A stretch of DNA of 64,000 nt from [Mycobacterium] stephanolepidis (GCF_002356335.1 NZ_AP018165.1:2666001-2730000); one strand, 5' to 3'. Numbered from the stretch's first letter, positions 51,335 through 63,582 are shown. Numbers and translations are program-made. Notes: generated by a model from the sequence alone, not told the origin.

Positions 51335-51970
51335 ATGAAGTTCGGCATTAGTTCCCTGGCTACCGTATTGCTGACGATGAGCGGGATCGCGTTGTCACCC
51401 GTGATCGCCGCGGCCGATCCCGATACCCCGGCACCCGCACCGAATTCCGAAGCCACCACGCGGACAGCGATACTTCCCGTCTTCGCGCAGGAGGGCATCA
51501 AGGTCAGGACCGGTAAACCCGGCGAGTTGTTGACAATCCACCTGCCCGACGGCGCTCCCCTCTTGCCCGCGGAATGGGGCCCCGACGGAGAGGCGACCTA
51601 TCGGTCTGCCGACACCGACTTCACGGTGACCCCTCTTGTCGACGGCGGCGAGTACTTCACCATCGTGAAGAAGAACCCCTCCGACTCATTCGACTACAAC
51701 CTGCACCTTGCTCTTCCCGCGGGCACCCACTGGGTGCGCCACGACACCACACTGCTGATCGAATCCGATGCCGCCGGTGCGGATCAGCCGCCACTGCTGG
51801 TCGGGATGTTCGCATCCCCCGCAGTAACCAGCAGCAAGGGCACCACGATCCCGCTGACCGTCACGATCGATCCCGATGGCCAGGTGCTGCTGTCCGGGCG
51901 CAGTGCCGAACTCACCAACACGCCCGTCGAGATCGGTTTCTCCTACCACCCGGTCGACCTCAGCCCGTAG
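51335..51970 (+). CDS. Exported hypothetical protein (211 aa)
   Basis: A 211 aa secreted protein with a Sec signal peptide ending near SPVIAAA (residue 27) and a beta-rich mature part (DTDFTVTPLVDGGEYFTIVKK, TIPLTVTIDPDGQVLLSG). No Cys is present in the mature part, so it is not a lipoprotein. I do not recognise the family. It lies between the 104 aa exported protein and the gamma-glutamyltransferase gene, 19 nt before the latter's start. Confidence 0.7.
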   Translation: MKFGISSLATVLLTMSGIALSPVIAAADPDTPAPAPNSEATTRTAILPVFAQEGIKVRTGKPGELLTIHLPDGAPLLPAEWGPDGEATYRSADTDFTVTPLVDGGEYFTIVKKNPSDSFDYNLHLALPAGTHWVRHDTTLLIESDAAGADQPPLLVGMFASPAVTSSKGTTIPLTVTIDPDGQVLLSGRSAELTNTPVEIGFSYHPVDLSP

Positions 51971-51989
51971 CCGCTACCGTGATGGAACT

Positions 51990-53933
51990 GTGAGGATTCC
52001 ACCACGACCGCTAGCCGTCCTCGCCATCGCTGTACTCGTGACAGCCGGCTGCTCAACCGACCACGCAACGCATCCGGGCGCCGGATCCGAGCCGTGCAGC
52101 ATCTCCACCAATGGCGTTCCCGTCACGAACAGCGCCGTCGCGGGCCCCACCGGGAAACGCGATATCTCCATCAACCCCGAGATCGCGACCGGCTATCGCA
52201 CGGGCATGACGGCCGTTCGCACTGCCGGCTTTGCCGTCGCGACGGCCAACCCACTGGCCACCCAGGCGGCCTGCCGAGTGCTACGCGACGGCGGGTCCGC
52301 GGCCGACGCATTGATCACCGCACAAGCCGTCCTCGGGCTCGTCGAGCCGCAATCCTCCGGGATCGGGGGCGGCGGCTTCCTCGTCTACTACGACGCCAAG
52401 ACGGGCGCCGTCGAGGCCTATGACGGCCGAGAGATAGCTCCTGCGGCGGCCACCGAAAACTATCTGCGCTGGATCGATGACGCCAACAGAGTCAAGCCCA
52501 TTCCCGATGCCCGATCATCGGGCCGCTCCATCGGCGTTCCCGGCATCCTTCGCTTACTCCACGACGCCCATTCCGTGCACGGAACCGTTTCGTGGCGCGA
52601 CTTGTTCACTCCGGCAGTTCAATTGGCCGACGAAGGTTTCGAGATCAGCCCACGGCTCGCTGCCGCCATCAGCGGCTCGGCGGCCGGCCTTGCCATCGAT
52701 CCCGAGGCGGGCACGTACTTTCTCAACCCCGACGGATCGGCGAAGCCCGCGGGGACGAAGCTGACCAATCCGGCCTACGCGAAAACCCTCGGCGCGGTGG
52801 CCACCGACGGGCCTGACGCGTTCTACCGGGGTGCCATCGCCGAAGATATCGTCGCGGCGGCGGCTGATACCTCGTCCGGACGCACCCCAAGCCTGATGAC
52901 GGCGGCCGATCTCTCCGGGTACACGGCCAAGCGTCGTGAATCCCTGTGCACCACATACCGTGATCACGAAATCTGCGGTATGCCGGCACCATCCTCGGGC
53001 GGCATCGCCGTCGCGGCCACTCTGGGTATCCTGCAAAACTTTCCGATGGCCTCCTACCGCCCCACCGACGTCGACCTGGACGGCGGAAGACCCACTGTCG
53101 ACGGGGTGCACTACATCGCAGAGGCCGAGCGGCTGGCCTATGCCGACCGTGACAAGTACGTCGCCGACACCGATTTTGTGGCACTGCCGGGTAATTCACC
53201 GAAGACCCTGCTCAACCCGACCTACCTGACCGAACGTGCCCGGCTGATCTCCGGCGAGAAGACGATGGGCACCGCCCGGCCCGGCGAATTCAACGTTCCG
53301 GCGTCTGCGGCGGTATCCACCCCCGAACACGGCACCAGCCAGGTGACTGTCGTCGACAGGCAAGGCAACGCCGCATCGCTCACCACCACAGTGGAATCCG
53401 CGTTCGGCTCCTTCCACATGGTCGACGGCTTCATCCTCAATAACCAGCTCACCGACTTCTCCGCCGAGCCCGTGGGCAAGGACGGACTTCCCGTCGCCAA
53501 TCGGCTACAGCCGGGAAAACGGCCGCGTAGCTCCATGGCCCCCACCCTGGTCTTCGAACGCACGGAGTCCGGCAAGCGTGGCGCGCTGCTGCTGGCGCTG
53601 GGCTCTCCGGGCGGTGCGGTGATCATCCAATTCGTGGTGAAAACCCTTGTCGGCATTTTAGATTGGGGGCTCGATCCACAACAGGCGGTTTCCATGGTGG
53701 ACTTCGGCGCCAACAATTCGCGCAAGACGAACGTCGGTGGAGAGCACCCCAACATCGATGCGCACAACAATGGCTCCGACGATCCACTGATCCAAGGGCT
53801 GCGCAGTCGAGGACACACTGTCGATGTCGCCGATCAGTCCAGTGGGCTGTCGGCGCTGGTGCGACGAGGTCAGGGATGGATCGGCGGTGCGGATCCGCGC
53901 CGTGAGGGCCTCGTCATGGGTGACACGGGATAA
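51990..53933 (+). CDS. ggt: Gamma-glutamyltransferase (lipoprotein)
   Basis: A 647 aa N-terminal nucleophile hydrolase that autoprocesses into two subunits and cleaves gamma-glutamyl bonds. The lipobox LVTAGC places Cys15 as the lipid anchor. The small-subunit nucleophile is Thr449 in EHGTSQVTVVD, and GGFLVYYDAKTGAVEAYDGRE is the typical large-subunit glutamate-binding region. GSPGGAVIIQFVV is the conserved glycine pair region. GTG 51990 is the start giving the signal peptide. It is convergent with eutC, separated by only 9 nt. Confidence 0.93.
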   Translation: MRIPPRPLAVLAIAVLVTAGCSTDHATHPGAGSEPCSISTNGVPVTNSAVAGPTGKRDISINPEIATGYRTGMTAVRTAGFAVATANPLATQAACRVLRDGGSAADALITAQAVLGLVEPQSSGIGGGGFLVYYDAKTGAVEAYDGREIAPAAATENYLRWIDDANRVKPIPDARSSGRSIGVPGILRLLHDAHSVHGTVSWRDLFTPAVQLADEGFEISPRLAAAISGSAAGLAIDPEAGTYFLNPDGSAKPAGTKLTNPAYAKTLGAVATDGPDAFYRGAIAEDIVAAAADTSSGRTPSLMTAADLSGYTAKRRESLCTTYRDHEICGMPAPSSGGIAVAATLGILQNFPMASYRPTDVDLDGGRPTVDGVHYIAEAERLAYADRDKYVADTDFVALPGNSPKTLLNPTYLTERARLISGEKTMGTARPGEFNVPASAAVSTPEHGTSQVTVVDRQGNAASLTTTVESAFGSFHMVDGFILNNQLTDFSAEPVGKDGLPVANRLQPGKRPRSSMAPTLVFERTESGKRGALLLALGSPGGAVIIQFVVKTLVGILDWGLDPQQAVSMVDFGANNSRKTNVGGEHPNIDAHNNGSDDPLIQGLRSRGHTVDVADQSSGLSALVRRGQGWIGGADPRREGLVMGDTG

Positions 53934-53942
53934 GCACGCAGA

Positions 53943-54716
53943 TCAGCCCAACTCGCCCTGTCCGGGCCCGTCAATCGCGCTCGCACGCGAGGTGTCCTTG
54001 AGCGACACGCCAGAACGGCCCAACCGGCGCGCACCACCGACCAGACTCGCCGCGATATGTGCGGCCTCGCGGTAACTGAGCCCGTCCGGCGGGTGGATAT
54101 TGGATATGCAATTGCGATCGGCGTCGGTACAGCCCGGGCGCGGCAGATGCGTGAGATAGATGCCGAGGCTGTCGACAACGCTGAGGCCGGGCCGCTCCCC
54201 GATGATGACAATCAGCGTTCGGTACCGCCCCTGCGCGGCGATGTGATCGCCCAGCGCCACCCGGGACTGCGTAGCGATGACGGGCGCGGCCAGGCTGTAG
54301 GAAACGCCGAGTTGCAGGACGAGTTCGCATAGCAGGGGGACGCCGTGGCGCATGAGGGCCGTGGGTGACAGACCATCGGCCAGCACGAAGCCGATATCGG
54401 CTGCTTCCCTCGGCACCGAAGACAAGTCGGCCGGCAACCGCCCGAGGTCGGGTCTGCGTAAATACTCTGCGCGCGAACTCACTTGGCTGGTGACCACCGC
54501 CGGTGTGCCCAGTCCGATACCACCGACTTCGGCGGTGAGACGCTCGGTGTCCAGGGGCACGTGGACCGCATCGCGGGCAGCCGCGTGCGCGGTAGCCAAG
54601 TCCAGCACATCTCGCGTGTGCAGCGCATTGCCCGCCCGGTCCAAACCGATCCGGGCCTGGGTGTTCACCCGCAGCTCTTTCCAAAACCTTTGACGGGCAA
54701 CATCACCTGCCGTCAT
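53943..54716 (-). CDS. eutC: Ethanolamine ammonia-lyase, small subunit
   Basis: The 257 aa EutC subunit, which with EutB forms the coenzyme B12-dependent ethanolamine ammonia-lyase (ethanolamine to acetaldehyde plus ammonia). Typical EutC motifs are RIGLDRAGNALHTRDVLDLATAHAAARDAVH, EYLRRPDLGR, VLADGLSP and the C-terminal GERPGLSVVDSLGIYLTHLPRPGCTDADRNCISNIH region. ATG 54716 overlaps the EutB stop by 1 nt (TGATG). The open frame extends upstream of this ATG into eutB but is not the gene. Confidence 0.95.
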   Translation of the reverse strand: MTAGDVARQRFWKELRVNTQARIGLDRAGNALHTRDVLDLATAHAAARDAVHVPLDTERLTAEVGGIGLGTPAVVTSQVSSRAEYLRRPDLGRLPADLSSVPREAADIGFVLADGLSPTALMRHGVPLLCELVLQLGVSYSLAAPVIATQSRVALGDHIAAQGRYRTLIVIIGERPGLSVVDSLGIYLTHLPRPGCTDADRNCISNIHPPDGLSYREAAHIAASLVGGARRLGRSGVSLKDTSRASAIDGPGQGELG

Positions 54717-56128
54717 CAGGCACCCGATGCCGTCAGCGCACGCAATGGCGAGCTCGTCACGTCGAAGGGGGTGAGAGCGCCGGCTTCGTCGATCATTCCG
54801 ATGGCGTGCAGCCACTGTTCGAACTCGGGTGCAGGACGCAGGCCCAACGTCCGGCGAGCCTGCAGGACATCATGAAACGACAGACTCTGGTAACCGAGCA
54901 TGACGTCGTCGGCACCGGGAACAGTGATGACGAATGCCACCCCGGCGGCGGCAAGCAGGATCAGCAGTGTGTCCATGTCGTTCTGGTCGGCCTCTGCGTG
55001 GTTGGTGTAGCAGACGTCGACACCCATCGGCAGACCGAGTAGCTTGCCGCAGAAGTGGTCCTCCAATCCGGCGCGGATGATCTGCTTTCCGTCGTAGAGA
55101 TATTCCGGCCCGATGAATCCGACGACGGTGTTGACCAAGAATGGGTCCAGATCGCGGGCCACCGCGTAGGCGCGCGTTTCGAGGGTCTGCTGATCGACAG
55201 GTTTATCGCCGATACCCAGGTGGGCCTGGGAGCTCAGCGCCGAACCCTGGCCGGTTTCGAGGTACATGACGTTGTCACCGACGGTCCCACGCCGCAGCGC
55301 CCGGGTCGCATCGCGACCTTCACGCAGCAGCGCGATGTTCACTCCGAAAGCAGAGTTGGCGCCCTCTGTGCCTGCGATCGACTGGAACGTCAGATCCACC
55401 GGCGCACCCCGCTCGATCAATCCGATGGTGGTGGTGATGTGTGACAGAACGCACGACTGGGTCGGAATGTCGTAGCGCGACCTGATCGAGTCCAGCAGAT
55501 AAAGCAGATCCGATGTGGCTTCCGGCGAATCGGTCGCCGGATTGATACCGATAACCGCGTCACCACACCCCAGGAGCAGCCCATCGAGCACGGCTGCGGC
55601 GACACCCCGAGGATCATCGGTGGGGTGATTCGGCTGAAGCCGGGTGGCCAGCGTGCCCACGCCACCTACCGTGGTGCGGAAGGCTGCGCTCACCCGCATC
55701 GCCGCCCCGACCGCCACCAGGTCTTGATTGCGCATGATCTTGCTGACCGCCGCCGCCATCTCCGGGGTTACCCCGGCAGAAACGGCAGCGATGCGCTGAG
55801 CACCGTCGTCATGGGATGCACTCTGCAGCAACCAATCCCGAAAGCCACCGACCGTCAGATGCGCGATGTCCGAGTAGGCGCGTCGATCGTGGCTGTCGAT
55901 GATCAGCCGGGTAACCTCGTCGGTTTCGTAGGGCACCACCGCTTCGTTGAGAAACGTATCGAGTGGCAGGTCAGCGAGAACCCATGCCGCGGCTGCCCGT
56001 TCAGCATCAGAATCCGCCGCGCAGCCTGCGAGCTGGTCACCCGATCGCAGCGGCGTCGCCTTGGCCATCACGTCCACCAGCCCGTCGAACGCGTAGCTGA
56101 CCCCCGCGACCTGTTGCCGGTACTTCAC
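54716..56128 (-). CDS. eutB: Ethanolamine ammonia-lyase, large subunit
   Basis: The 470 aa catalytic EutB subunit, a TIM-barrel holding ethanolamine and the cobalamin adenosyl group. Conserved pieces include GDAVIGINPATDSPEATSDLLYLLDSIRSRYDIPTQSCVLSHITT, FQSIAGTEGANSAFGVN, YLETGQGSALSSQAHLG and VGFIGPEYLYDGKQIIRAGLEDHFCGKLLGLPMGVDVCYTNHAEAD. Length matches the family. GTG 56128 overlaps the permease stop. Adenosylcobalamin supply and the EutA reactivase are not encoded here. Confidence 0.97.
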   Translation of the reverse strand: MKYRQQVAGVSYAFDGLVDVMAKATPLRSGDQLAGCAADSDAERAAAAWVLADLPLDTFLNEAVVPYETDEVTRLIIDSHDRRAYSDIAHLTVGGFRDWLLQSASHDDGAQRIAAVSAGVTPEMAAAVSKIMRNQDLVAVGAAMRVSAAFRTTVGGVGTLATRLQPNHPTDDPRGVAAAVLDGLLLGCGDAVIGINPATDSPEATSDLLYLLDSIRSRYDIPTQSCVLSHITTTIGLIERGAPVDLTFQSIAGTEGANSAFGVNIALLREGRDATRALRRGTVGDNVMYLETGQGSALSSQAHLGIGDKPVDQQTLETRAYAVARDLDPFLVNTVVGFIGPEYLYDGKQIIRAGLEDHFCGKLLGLPMGVDVCYTNHAEADQNDMDTLLILLAAAGVAFVITVPGADDVMLGYQSLSFHDVLQARRTLGLRPAPEFEQWLHAIGMIDEAGALTPFDVTSSPLRALTASGA

Positions 56129-57552
56129 GTGAGCTCGCTTTCAGCCTCCGCCAGCATCGCGAACTCCTCGTCGGGCGAATTCGCCACCAGGCGGTGGCGG
56201 CTGTATAGCGCGAAATAGACCATGAATGCCGCGAACACCGCCAGGCACAAGCCCGCAGCCACCGGGTTGACCAGGAAGGTCGCGATGACCGCCAGCACCG
56301 CGATGGCCAAAGCGAAGCCGGTGGTGGCCACACCACCCGGCGTACGGTACGGCCGCGGCATGTTGGGCTCGCGCACGCGAAGCACGATGTGGCTGACCAT
56401 CATCAGCACATAACTCAGGGCCGCACCGAAGACCGCCATGTTGAGCAGCAGGTCGCCATGTCCTGTCAGCGACAGTGCGAACCCGATGACGCCGGGGACG
56501 ATCAGCGCCAGCGTGGGCGCCTTGCGCGAATTGGTCACCGACAGCATCGTCGGCAGATAGCCCGCGCGGGAGAGCGCGAACAGCTGCCGTGAGTATGCGT
56601 AGATGATCGAGAAGAAGCTGGCGATCAGCCCGGCCAACCCGATGTAGTTGACCAGCTTGGCGGCAGTGCCGTGACCGAGCGCCTCGACCAGCGGATTACC
56701 CGAATCCGACATCTGTTCTGCGCCACCGGCACCCGTGGTAAGCACGAGTGCGATCGCACAGGTCACCAGCAGCACGCCAATCGCCGCGATAATCCCCCTC
56801 GGCACATTGCGTTCCGGATTGGCCGTCTCCTCCGCCGCCAGTGGAACACCCTCGACGGCGAGGAAGAACCAGATCGCGAACGGGATGGCCGCCCAGATAC
56901 CCAGGTATCCATGCGGTAGGAAACTCGAGGACCCGGCCGCACCCGCATCCACCGCGATGTTGGTGAGATTGTGGACGTCGAACTGACCGGCCGCGGCAAC
57001 CGCGAAGATCAGCAGGCCAACCAAGGCGATCGCGGTGATCACGAACATCACCTTGAGTGCCTCGCCAACCCCCGACAGGTGGATCCCGATGAACAACGCA
57101 TAGGCGGCCAGGTAAACCCACCATCCATTGGTGATGCCGAACAGACCCAACGATTGGACATACGCGCCGATGAATGTCGCGATGGCGGCCGGAGCTATCG
57201 AGTACTCGATGAGAATTGCGGTCCCCGTGGCAAATCCGCCCCACGGTCCGAGCGCACGGCGTGCGAAGGTGTAACCGCCGCCTGCGGTCGGCAGCGCAGA
57301 CGAGAGTTCCGCCATCCCCAGCACCAGTGCCAGGTACATGCCGGCGATCACCACGGTGGCGATGGCCAACCCGCCGAAACCGCCTTGGCCGAGGCCAAAG
57401 TTCCAGCCCGAGTAATCGCCGGACACCACGTAACTCACCCCGAGGCCGGCCAGCAGCAGCCAGCCCGCACTCCCCGATTTGAGTTGGCGCTTGCGCAGAT
57501 AGTCCGCGCTTTCGAGATGCTCCTCGACGAGGCCGTGCTTGGTGGTCGCCAT
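56125..57552 (-). CDS. eat: Ethanolamine permease (APC family)
   Basis: A 475 aa amino acid/polyamine/organocation transporter with 12 membrane helices, of the ethanolamine permease type. Motifs include SVVSGDYSGWNFGLGQGGFGGL-like first helix (VSGDYSGWNFG), AELSSALPTAGGGYTFARRALGPWGGFATG, and AVEGVPLAAEETANPERNVPRG. It starts at ATG 57552, 74 nt after the aldehyde dehydrogenase stop, and overlaps eutB by 4 nt. Substrate is assigned from both the sequence type and the eut context. Confidence 0.93.
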   Translation of the reverse strand: MATTKHGLVEEHLESADYLRKRQLKSGSAGWLLLAGLGVSYVVSGDYSGWNFGLGQGGFGGLAIATVVIAGMYLALVLGMAELSSALPTAGGGYTFARRALGPWGGFATGTAILIEYSIAPAAIATFIGAYVQSLGLFGITNGWWVYLAAYALFIGIHLSGVGEALKVMFVITAIALVGLLIFAVAAAGQFDVHNLTNIAVDAGAAGSSSFLPHGYLGIWAAIPFAIWFFLAVEGVPLAAEETANPERNVPRGIIAAIGVLLVTCAIALVLTTGAGGAEQMSDSGNPLVEALGHGTAAKLVNYIGLAGLIASFFSIIYAYSRQLFALSRAGYLPTMLSVTNSRKAPTLALIVPGVIGFALSLTGHGDLLLNMAVFGAALSYVLMMVSHIVLRVREPNMPRPYRTPGGVATTGFALAIAVLAVIATFLVNPVAAGLCLAVFAAFMVYFALYSRHRLVANSPDEEFAMLAEAESELT

Positions 57553-57626
57553 ATCGTTTCCTTGCTCTCCACAGATCAATTCAGTTGAATGACTTCGCTT
57601 TCGGGTGACATCGCCGGTGGCGTTGC

Positions 57627-59150
57627 TCAGAAGAAGCCCTGGGCCTTGGAGCTGTAGGACACCAGCAGGTTCTTGGTCTGTTGGTAGTGATCCAGCATCA
57701 TCTTGTGGTTCTCGCGGCCAATGCCCGACCGTTTGTAGCCGCCGAAGGCGGCGTGCGCGGGATACTGGTGATAGCAGTTGGTCCACACCCGGCCGGCCTT
57801 GATGTCACGCCCGGCGCGATAGGCGATGTTGCCGTTGCGACTCCACACTCCGGCGCCCAGCCCGTACGGAGTGTCGTTGGCGATGGCGATCGCGTCGTCG
57901 TAGTCCGCGAAGGAGGTCACGGCCAGCACCGGCCCGAAGATCTCCTCCTGGAAGATCCGCATCGAGTTCGTACCGGCGAAGACCGTCGGCGTCACGTAGT
58001 AACCGCCCGACAGATCGCCGCCGAGCTCGGCCCGCTCACCGCCGGTAACCAGCCGCGCCCCTTCGGATTTGCCGATATCGATGTACGACATGATCTTTTC
58101 GAGCTGCTCGTGGGAGGCCTGCGCCCCCATCATCGTCTCGGTATCGAGAGGGTCACCCTGGCGGATGGCCTTGGTACGGATGGCGGCCAGCTCCAGGAAC
58201 TCATCGAAGATGTCGGCCTGTATCAGGCTCCGCGAAGGACAGGTGCACACCTCACCCTGGTTGAACGCGAACATCGTGAACCCTTCCAGGGCCTTGTCCT
58301 GGAAGTCGTCACCGGCGACCATCACGTCGGAGAAGAAGAGGTTGGGGCTCTTGCCACCGAGTTCCAGGGTGACCGGAATCAGGTTTTGGCTGGCGTACTG
58401 CATGATCAGCCGGCCGGTGCTGGTTTCGCCGGTGAACGCGATCTTGGCGATCCGGCTGCTGGATGCCAGTGGCTTGCCCGCCTCCACCCCGAACCCGTTG
58501 ACGATGTTCACCACGCCGGGAGGCAGCAGGTCGCCGATAAGAGAGAACAGGTACAAGATCGACGCGGGGGTTTGTTCGGCGGGCTTGAGTACCACCGTGT
58601 TGCCCGCGGCGATGGCCGGGGCGAGTTTCCAGCTCGCCATCAGCAGGGGGAAGTTCCACGGGATGATCTGCCCGACCACGCCGAGGGGCTCGTGGAAGTG
58701 GTAGGCGACGGTGTCCTCGTCGATCTGCGAGAGTGAACCCTCTTGCGCCCGAAGGACACCGGCGAAGTACCGGAAATGATCGATGGCCAACGGGATGTCT
58801 GCGTTCAGGGTTTCCCGGATGGGCTTGCCGTTGTCCCACGACTCGGCAACGGCAATGGACTCCAGGTTGGATTCCATCCGGTCAGCGATCCTGTTGAGGA
58901 CGAGCGCCCGATCCGCCGGCGAGGTCTTGCCCCAGCCGGGGGCCGCGGCGTGCGCGGCATCGAGAGCCTTCTCCACATCGGCCTCACCGGAGCGCGGTAT
59001 CTCGCAGAACACCTCCCCCGTCACCGGCGTGCGATTCTCGAAGTATCGGCCCTCGGCCGGAGGAACCCATTGCCCACCAATGAAATTCTCGTAGCGGGAT
59101 GCGAAAGTCATCAGCGATCCCTGCGCACCCGGGTGGGCGTAAACAGTCAC
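57627..59150 (-). CDS. NAD-dependent aldehyde dehydrogenase (acetaldehyde to acetate)
   Basis: A 507 aa ExaC/AldA-type aldehyde dehydrogenase. The catalytic Glu ([13 protein letters not shown]), the nucleophilic Cys ([12 protein letters not shown]) and the NAD-binding FTGETSTGR and [32 protein letters not shown] are visible. It oxidises acetaldehyde directly to acetate, the expected fate of the ammonia-lyase product here. The GTG 59150 start has AGGAGA upstream. It is the first structural gene of the aldh-eat-eutB-eutC unit. Confidence 0.95.
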   Translation of the reverse strand: MTVYAHPGAQGSLMTFASRYENFIGGQWVPPAEGRYFENRTPVTGEVFCEIPRSGEADVEKALDAAHAAAPGWGKTSPADRALVLNRIADRMESNLESIAVAESWDNGKPIRETLNADIPLAIDHFRYFAGVLRAQEGSLSQIDEDTVAYHFHEPLGVVGQIIPWNFPLLMASWKLAPAIAAGNTVVLKPAEQTPASILYLFSLIGDLLPPGVVNIVNGFGVEAGKPLASSSRIAKIAFTGETSTGRLIMQYASQNLIPVTLELGGKSPNLFFSDVMVAGDDFQDKALEGFTMFAFNQGEVCTCPSRSLIQADIFDEFLELAAIRTKAIRQGDPLDTETMMGAQASHEQLEKIMSYIDIGKSEGARLVTGGERAELGGDLSGGYYVTPTVFAGTNSMRIFQEEIFGPVLAVTSFADYDDAIAIANDTPYGLGAGVWSRNGNIAYRAGRDIKAGRVWTNCYHQYPAHAAFGGYKRSGIGRENHKMMLDHYQQTKNLLVSYSSKAQGFF

Positions 59151-59172
59151 GGCGTTCTCCTGCCTTCAAGAC

Positions 59173-59231
59173 ATCACATGTGTCGGTGATCACTGAAGGT
59201 AGGTTTTGGCCCGTTGCAGCACGGTTGCAAC
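59173..59231 (-). promoter_or_regulatory. Candidate regulatory region of the ethanolamine operon
   Basis: Two inverted repeats lie between the GAF regulator gene and the aldehyde dehydrogenase start: ATCAC-N8-GTGAT (59173-59190) and GTTGC-N9-GCAAC (59213-59231). Their position just upstream of the operon makes them candidate sites for the regulator at 59254-60558. A possible -10 (TACCTT on the minus strand) lies between them. No -35 is certain. Confidence 0.4.
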
Positions 59232-59253
59232 TTCCGGCCAACGGTGGCGGTGC

Positions 59254-60558
59254 TCAGGCGAGGTCGGAGTCCAGCGCAATGAGATGGCCACGCGCTGCGG
59301 AGCGGCCGACAACCCCAGCACCCTGGTGATCGTGCAGCGCCTGCCATCCCTGGCGGTCATCGCGAGCCTCCGGCAGGTCGAGCCAACGACGCAGCAGCTG
59401 CAGATCACCGTCGGCAAGTGCCGCGCTGCGAAGGCTGGTGCTCAGCTCCAGGCGCAGCCGCGCAATTGCGGGAGCTGCCGAACGCGGCAACAGCTGGCCC
59501 GAGTAGTGGTCCATGGCCCTGGCGATATCACCGGATCGAAGCGCGGCGAAGACATCATCCATATCGCTTCCCACATGTTCGAGCAGCCGGTATGGGCGGG
59601 ACCCGATCAACTCGTCCCCCACGATGCGCCGCAATCGGGACATCTCGGCGCGAACGGTGACGACGTCGAGATCGTTTTCGTCGAGCAGTATCGCCAGATG
59701 GTCGGCGCTCAGACCCTCCGGGTGACGCATCAGCAGCGCCATGATCTCGGCGTGGCGACCGGACAGCCGGTGCTGTCCGCCGCCGGTGTGCAAAATCGGG
59801 CGGTCGGCGCCGAGCAGCGTCACACGCGGTTCGACACCACTTTCCGGCTGACCGCGCCGCGGGTAGTTCAGCGCGATGAAATGCTCGACGGCCACTGCCG
59901 TAGCACGCACCAGGGCCAGGGTCTGAGCCGATGCAACAGCCGAACCGCCGGTGAGATCGATGCTTCCCAGGGCCTCGCCGGTCAGCGGGTCATGTATCGG
60001 CACCGCGGTGCACGACCATGGCCGCACCAACCTGCAGAAATGCTCGCTGCCACGGATCTGCACCTCCCGATCCAGGGCGAGGGCGGTACCCGGGGCATTA
60101 GTGCCCACGGCCCGCTCGCTCCAGTCGGCACCGGGTACAAAGTTCATCGAGGCCGCCTTGCGGCTTGCGCCCGCGTCGCCTTCCACCCACAGCAGTGCGC
60201 CGTCGGCAGCGGTAACCCCGACAAGCACGCCCGAGTCCGTGGCATGGTCCACCAGCAGACGACGAATGACCGGCAGCGCGCCGGCCAGTGGATGACTGCT
60301 ACGCAGCTCGGTCAGGGTCCTCGCGGCGGCCGCCTCACCGGGCCCGCGATCAGGATCGACACCGGTCGCCAGGCTCCGTTGCCAGCTTTCGGTGACGAGA
60401 CGCGGCAGCGGTATCGACTCCAGATACGAACCGTCTACCTGACCTGCTACAAAGAGGTCGTGCGCGTTCCGTACGGACGCCAGCGACGCCCGAACACCCC
60501 CGCGGCGCGCGGTAGTTCTCGTAGTCGCCACGTTCTCCAAGCTCTCTGCCCTGGCCAT
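59254..60558 (-). CDS. GAF-domain transcriptional regulator (AcoR-like) of ethanolamine use
   Basis: A 434 aa regulator of the AcoR-like actinobacterial type. An N-terminal helical segment and GAF sensor region (about residues 60-230; ATDSGVLVGVTAADGALLWVEG, FVPGADWSERAVGTNAPGTALALDREVQI) precede a C-terminal winged helix (LSGRHAEIMALLMRHPEGLSADHLAILLDE...VTVRAEMSRLRRIVGDELI). No AAA+ sigma54 domain is present, as expected for mycobacteria. ATG 60558. It is upstream of aldh-eat-eutBC on the same strand, so it probably senses ethanolamine or acetaldehyde. Confidence 0.88.
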   Translation of the reverse strand: MARAESLENVATTRTTARRGGVRASLASVRNAHDLFVAGQVDGSYLESIPLPRLVTESWQRSLATGVDPDRGPGEAAAARTLTELRSSHPLAGALPVIRRLLVDHATDSGVLVGVTAADGALLWVEGDAGASRKAASMNFVPGADWSERAVGTNAPGTALALDREVQIRGSEHFCRLVRPWSCTAVPIHDPLTGEALGSIDLTGGSAVASAQTLALVRATAVAVEHFIALNYPRRGQPESGVEPRVTLLGADRPILHTGGGQHRLSGRHAEIMALLMRHPEGLSADHLAILLDENDLDVVTVRAEMSRLRRIVGDELIGSRPYRLLEHVGSDMDDVFAALRSGDIARAMDHYSGQLLPRSAAPAIARLRLELSTSLRSAALADGDLQLLRRWLDLPEARDDRQGWQALHDHQGAGVVGRSAARGHLIALDSDLA

Positions 60559-60683
60559 ATTCGCAGGCACGTTCGGTATTGACACGATACGTGGACATCG
60601 CCACCACGGCCGGAAACTGGGTGAGATGAGCGGCCGCCCGCTCACGAACGGCTTTCCTGCCCGGATCGCGTCGAATACGGCGG

Positions 60684-62889
<2,206 letters not shown>

Positions 62890-62985
62890 GGGGACCACTC
62901 TCGTTAGGGGCGTGTGGGGCACGTTAATTATGAACCACCGCGAATCGAACGATTCGAGCGCTGTTCACTCAGCGGAACCAGGGAC

Positions 62986-63582
62986 CTAAGAACGGTGCTC
63001 GAGGAGGCGCTCCACGTACTTGGCAATGACATCCACTTCTAGGTTCACCGGCGTCCCCACCTCGGCAGATCCGAGCGTCGTCAACCCCAAGGTGGTGGGA
63101 ATCAGCGACACCTCGAACCAATCCGGCCCCAGTGCCGACACCGTCAGTGACACCCCGTCCACGGTGATCGAGCCCTTTTCGACGACGTATCTGGCCACCT
63201 GTGCGGGCAGTGAGACGCGCACCACTTCCCAGTTCTCCGACGGAGTGCGGACAAGCACGTTGCCGGTGCCGTCGACATGCCCTTGCACGATGTGCCCACC
63301 GAGTCGGCTGTTGACCGCCGCTGCACGCTCAAGATTGACCTTCGTACCCGTCCCGATCTTGTCCAGGCTCGAGCGCGACAAGGTTTCCCCCATGACGTCG
63401 GTGGTGAAGACTCCACCGGGACGCACCTCGACCACCGTCAGGCAGACACCATTGACGGCTATCGAATCGCCATGTTTGACGTCCTCGACAACCAGCGGGC
63501 CGAGGACGGTGAGGCGGGCAGAGTCGCCGAGATCCTCTCTGCCCAAGACCTCGCCAAGCTCTTCAACGATTCCGGTGAACAT
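62986..63582 (-). CDS. ribE: Riboflavin synthase, alpha subunit
   Basis: A 198 aa enzyme forming riboflavin from two lumazine molecules. It contains the two tandem lumazine-binding repeats (MFTGIVEELGEVL...KHGDSIAVNGVCLTVVEV...FTTDVMGETLSRSSLDKIGTGTKVNLERA, then LGGHIVQGHVDGTGNV...GSITVDGVSLTVSALG). Orthologue of Rv1412. It is the first recognisable gene of the rib unit, separated from ribBA by about 96 nt. Confidence 0.95.
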   Translation of the reverse strand: MFTGIVEELGEVLGREDLGDSARLTVLGPLVVEDVKHGDSIAVNGVCLTVVEVRPGGVFTTDVMGETLSRSSLDKIGTGTKVNLERAAAVNSRLGGHIVQGHVDGTGNVLVRTPSENWEVVRVSLPAQVARYVVEKGSITVDGVSLTVSALGPDWFEVSLIPTTLGLTTLGSAEVGTPVNLEVDVIAKYVERLLEHRS

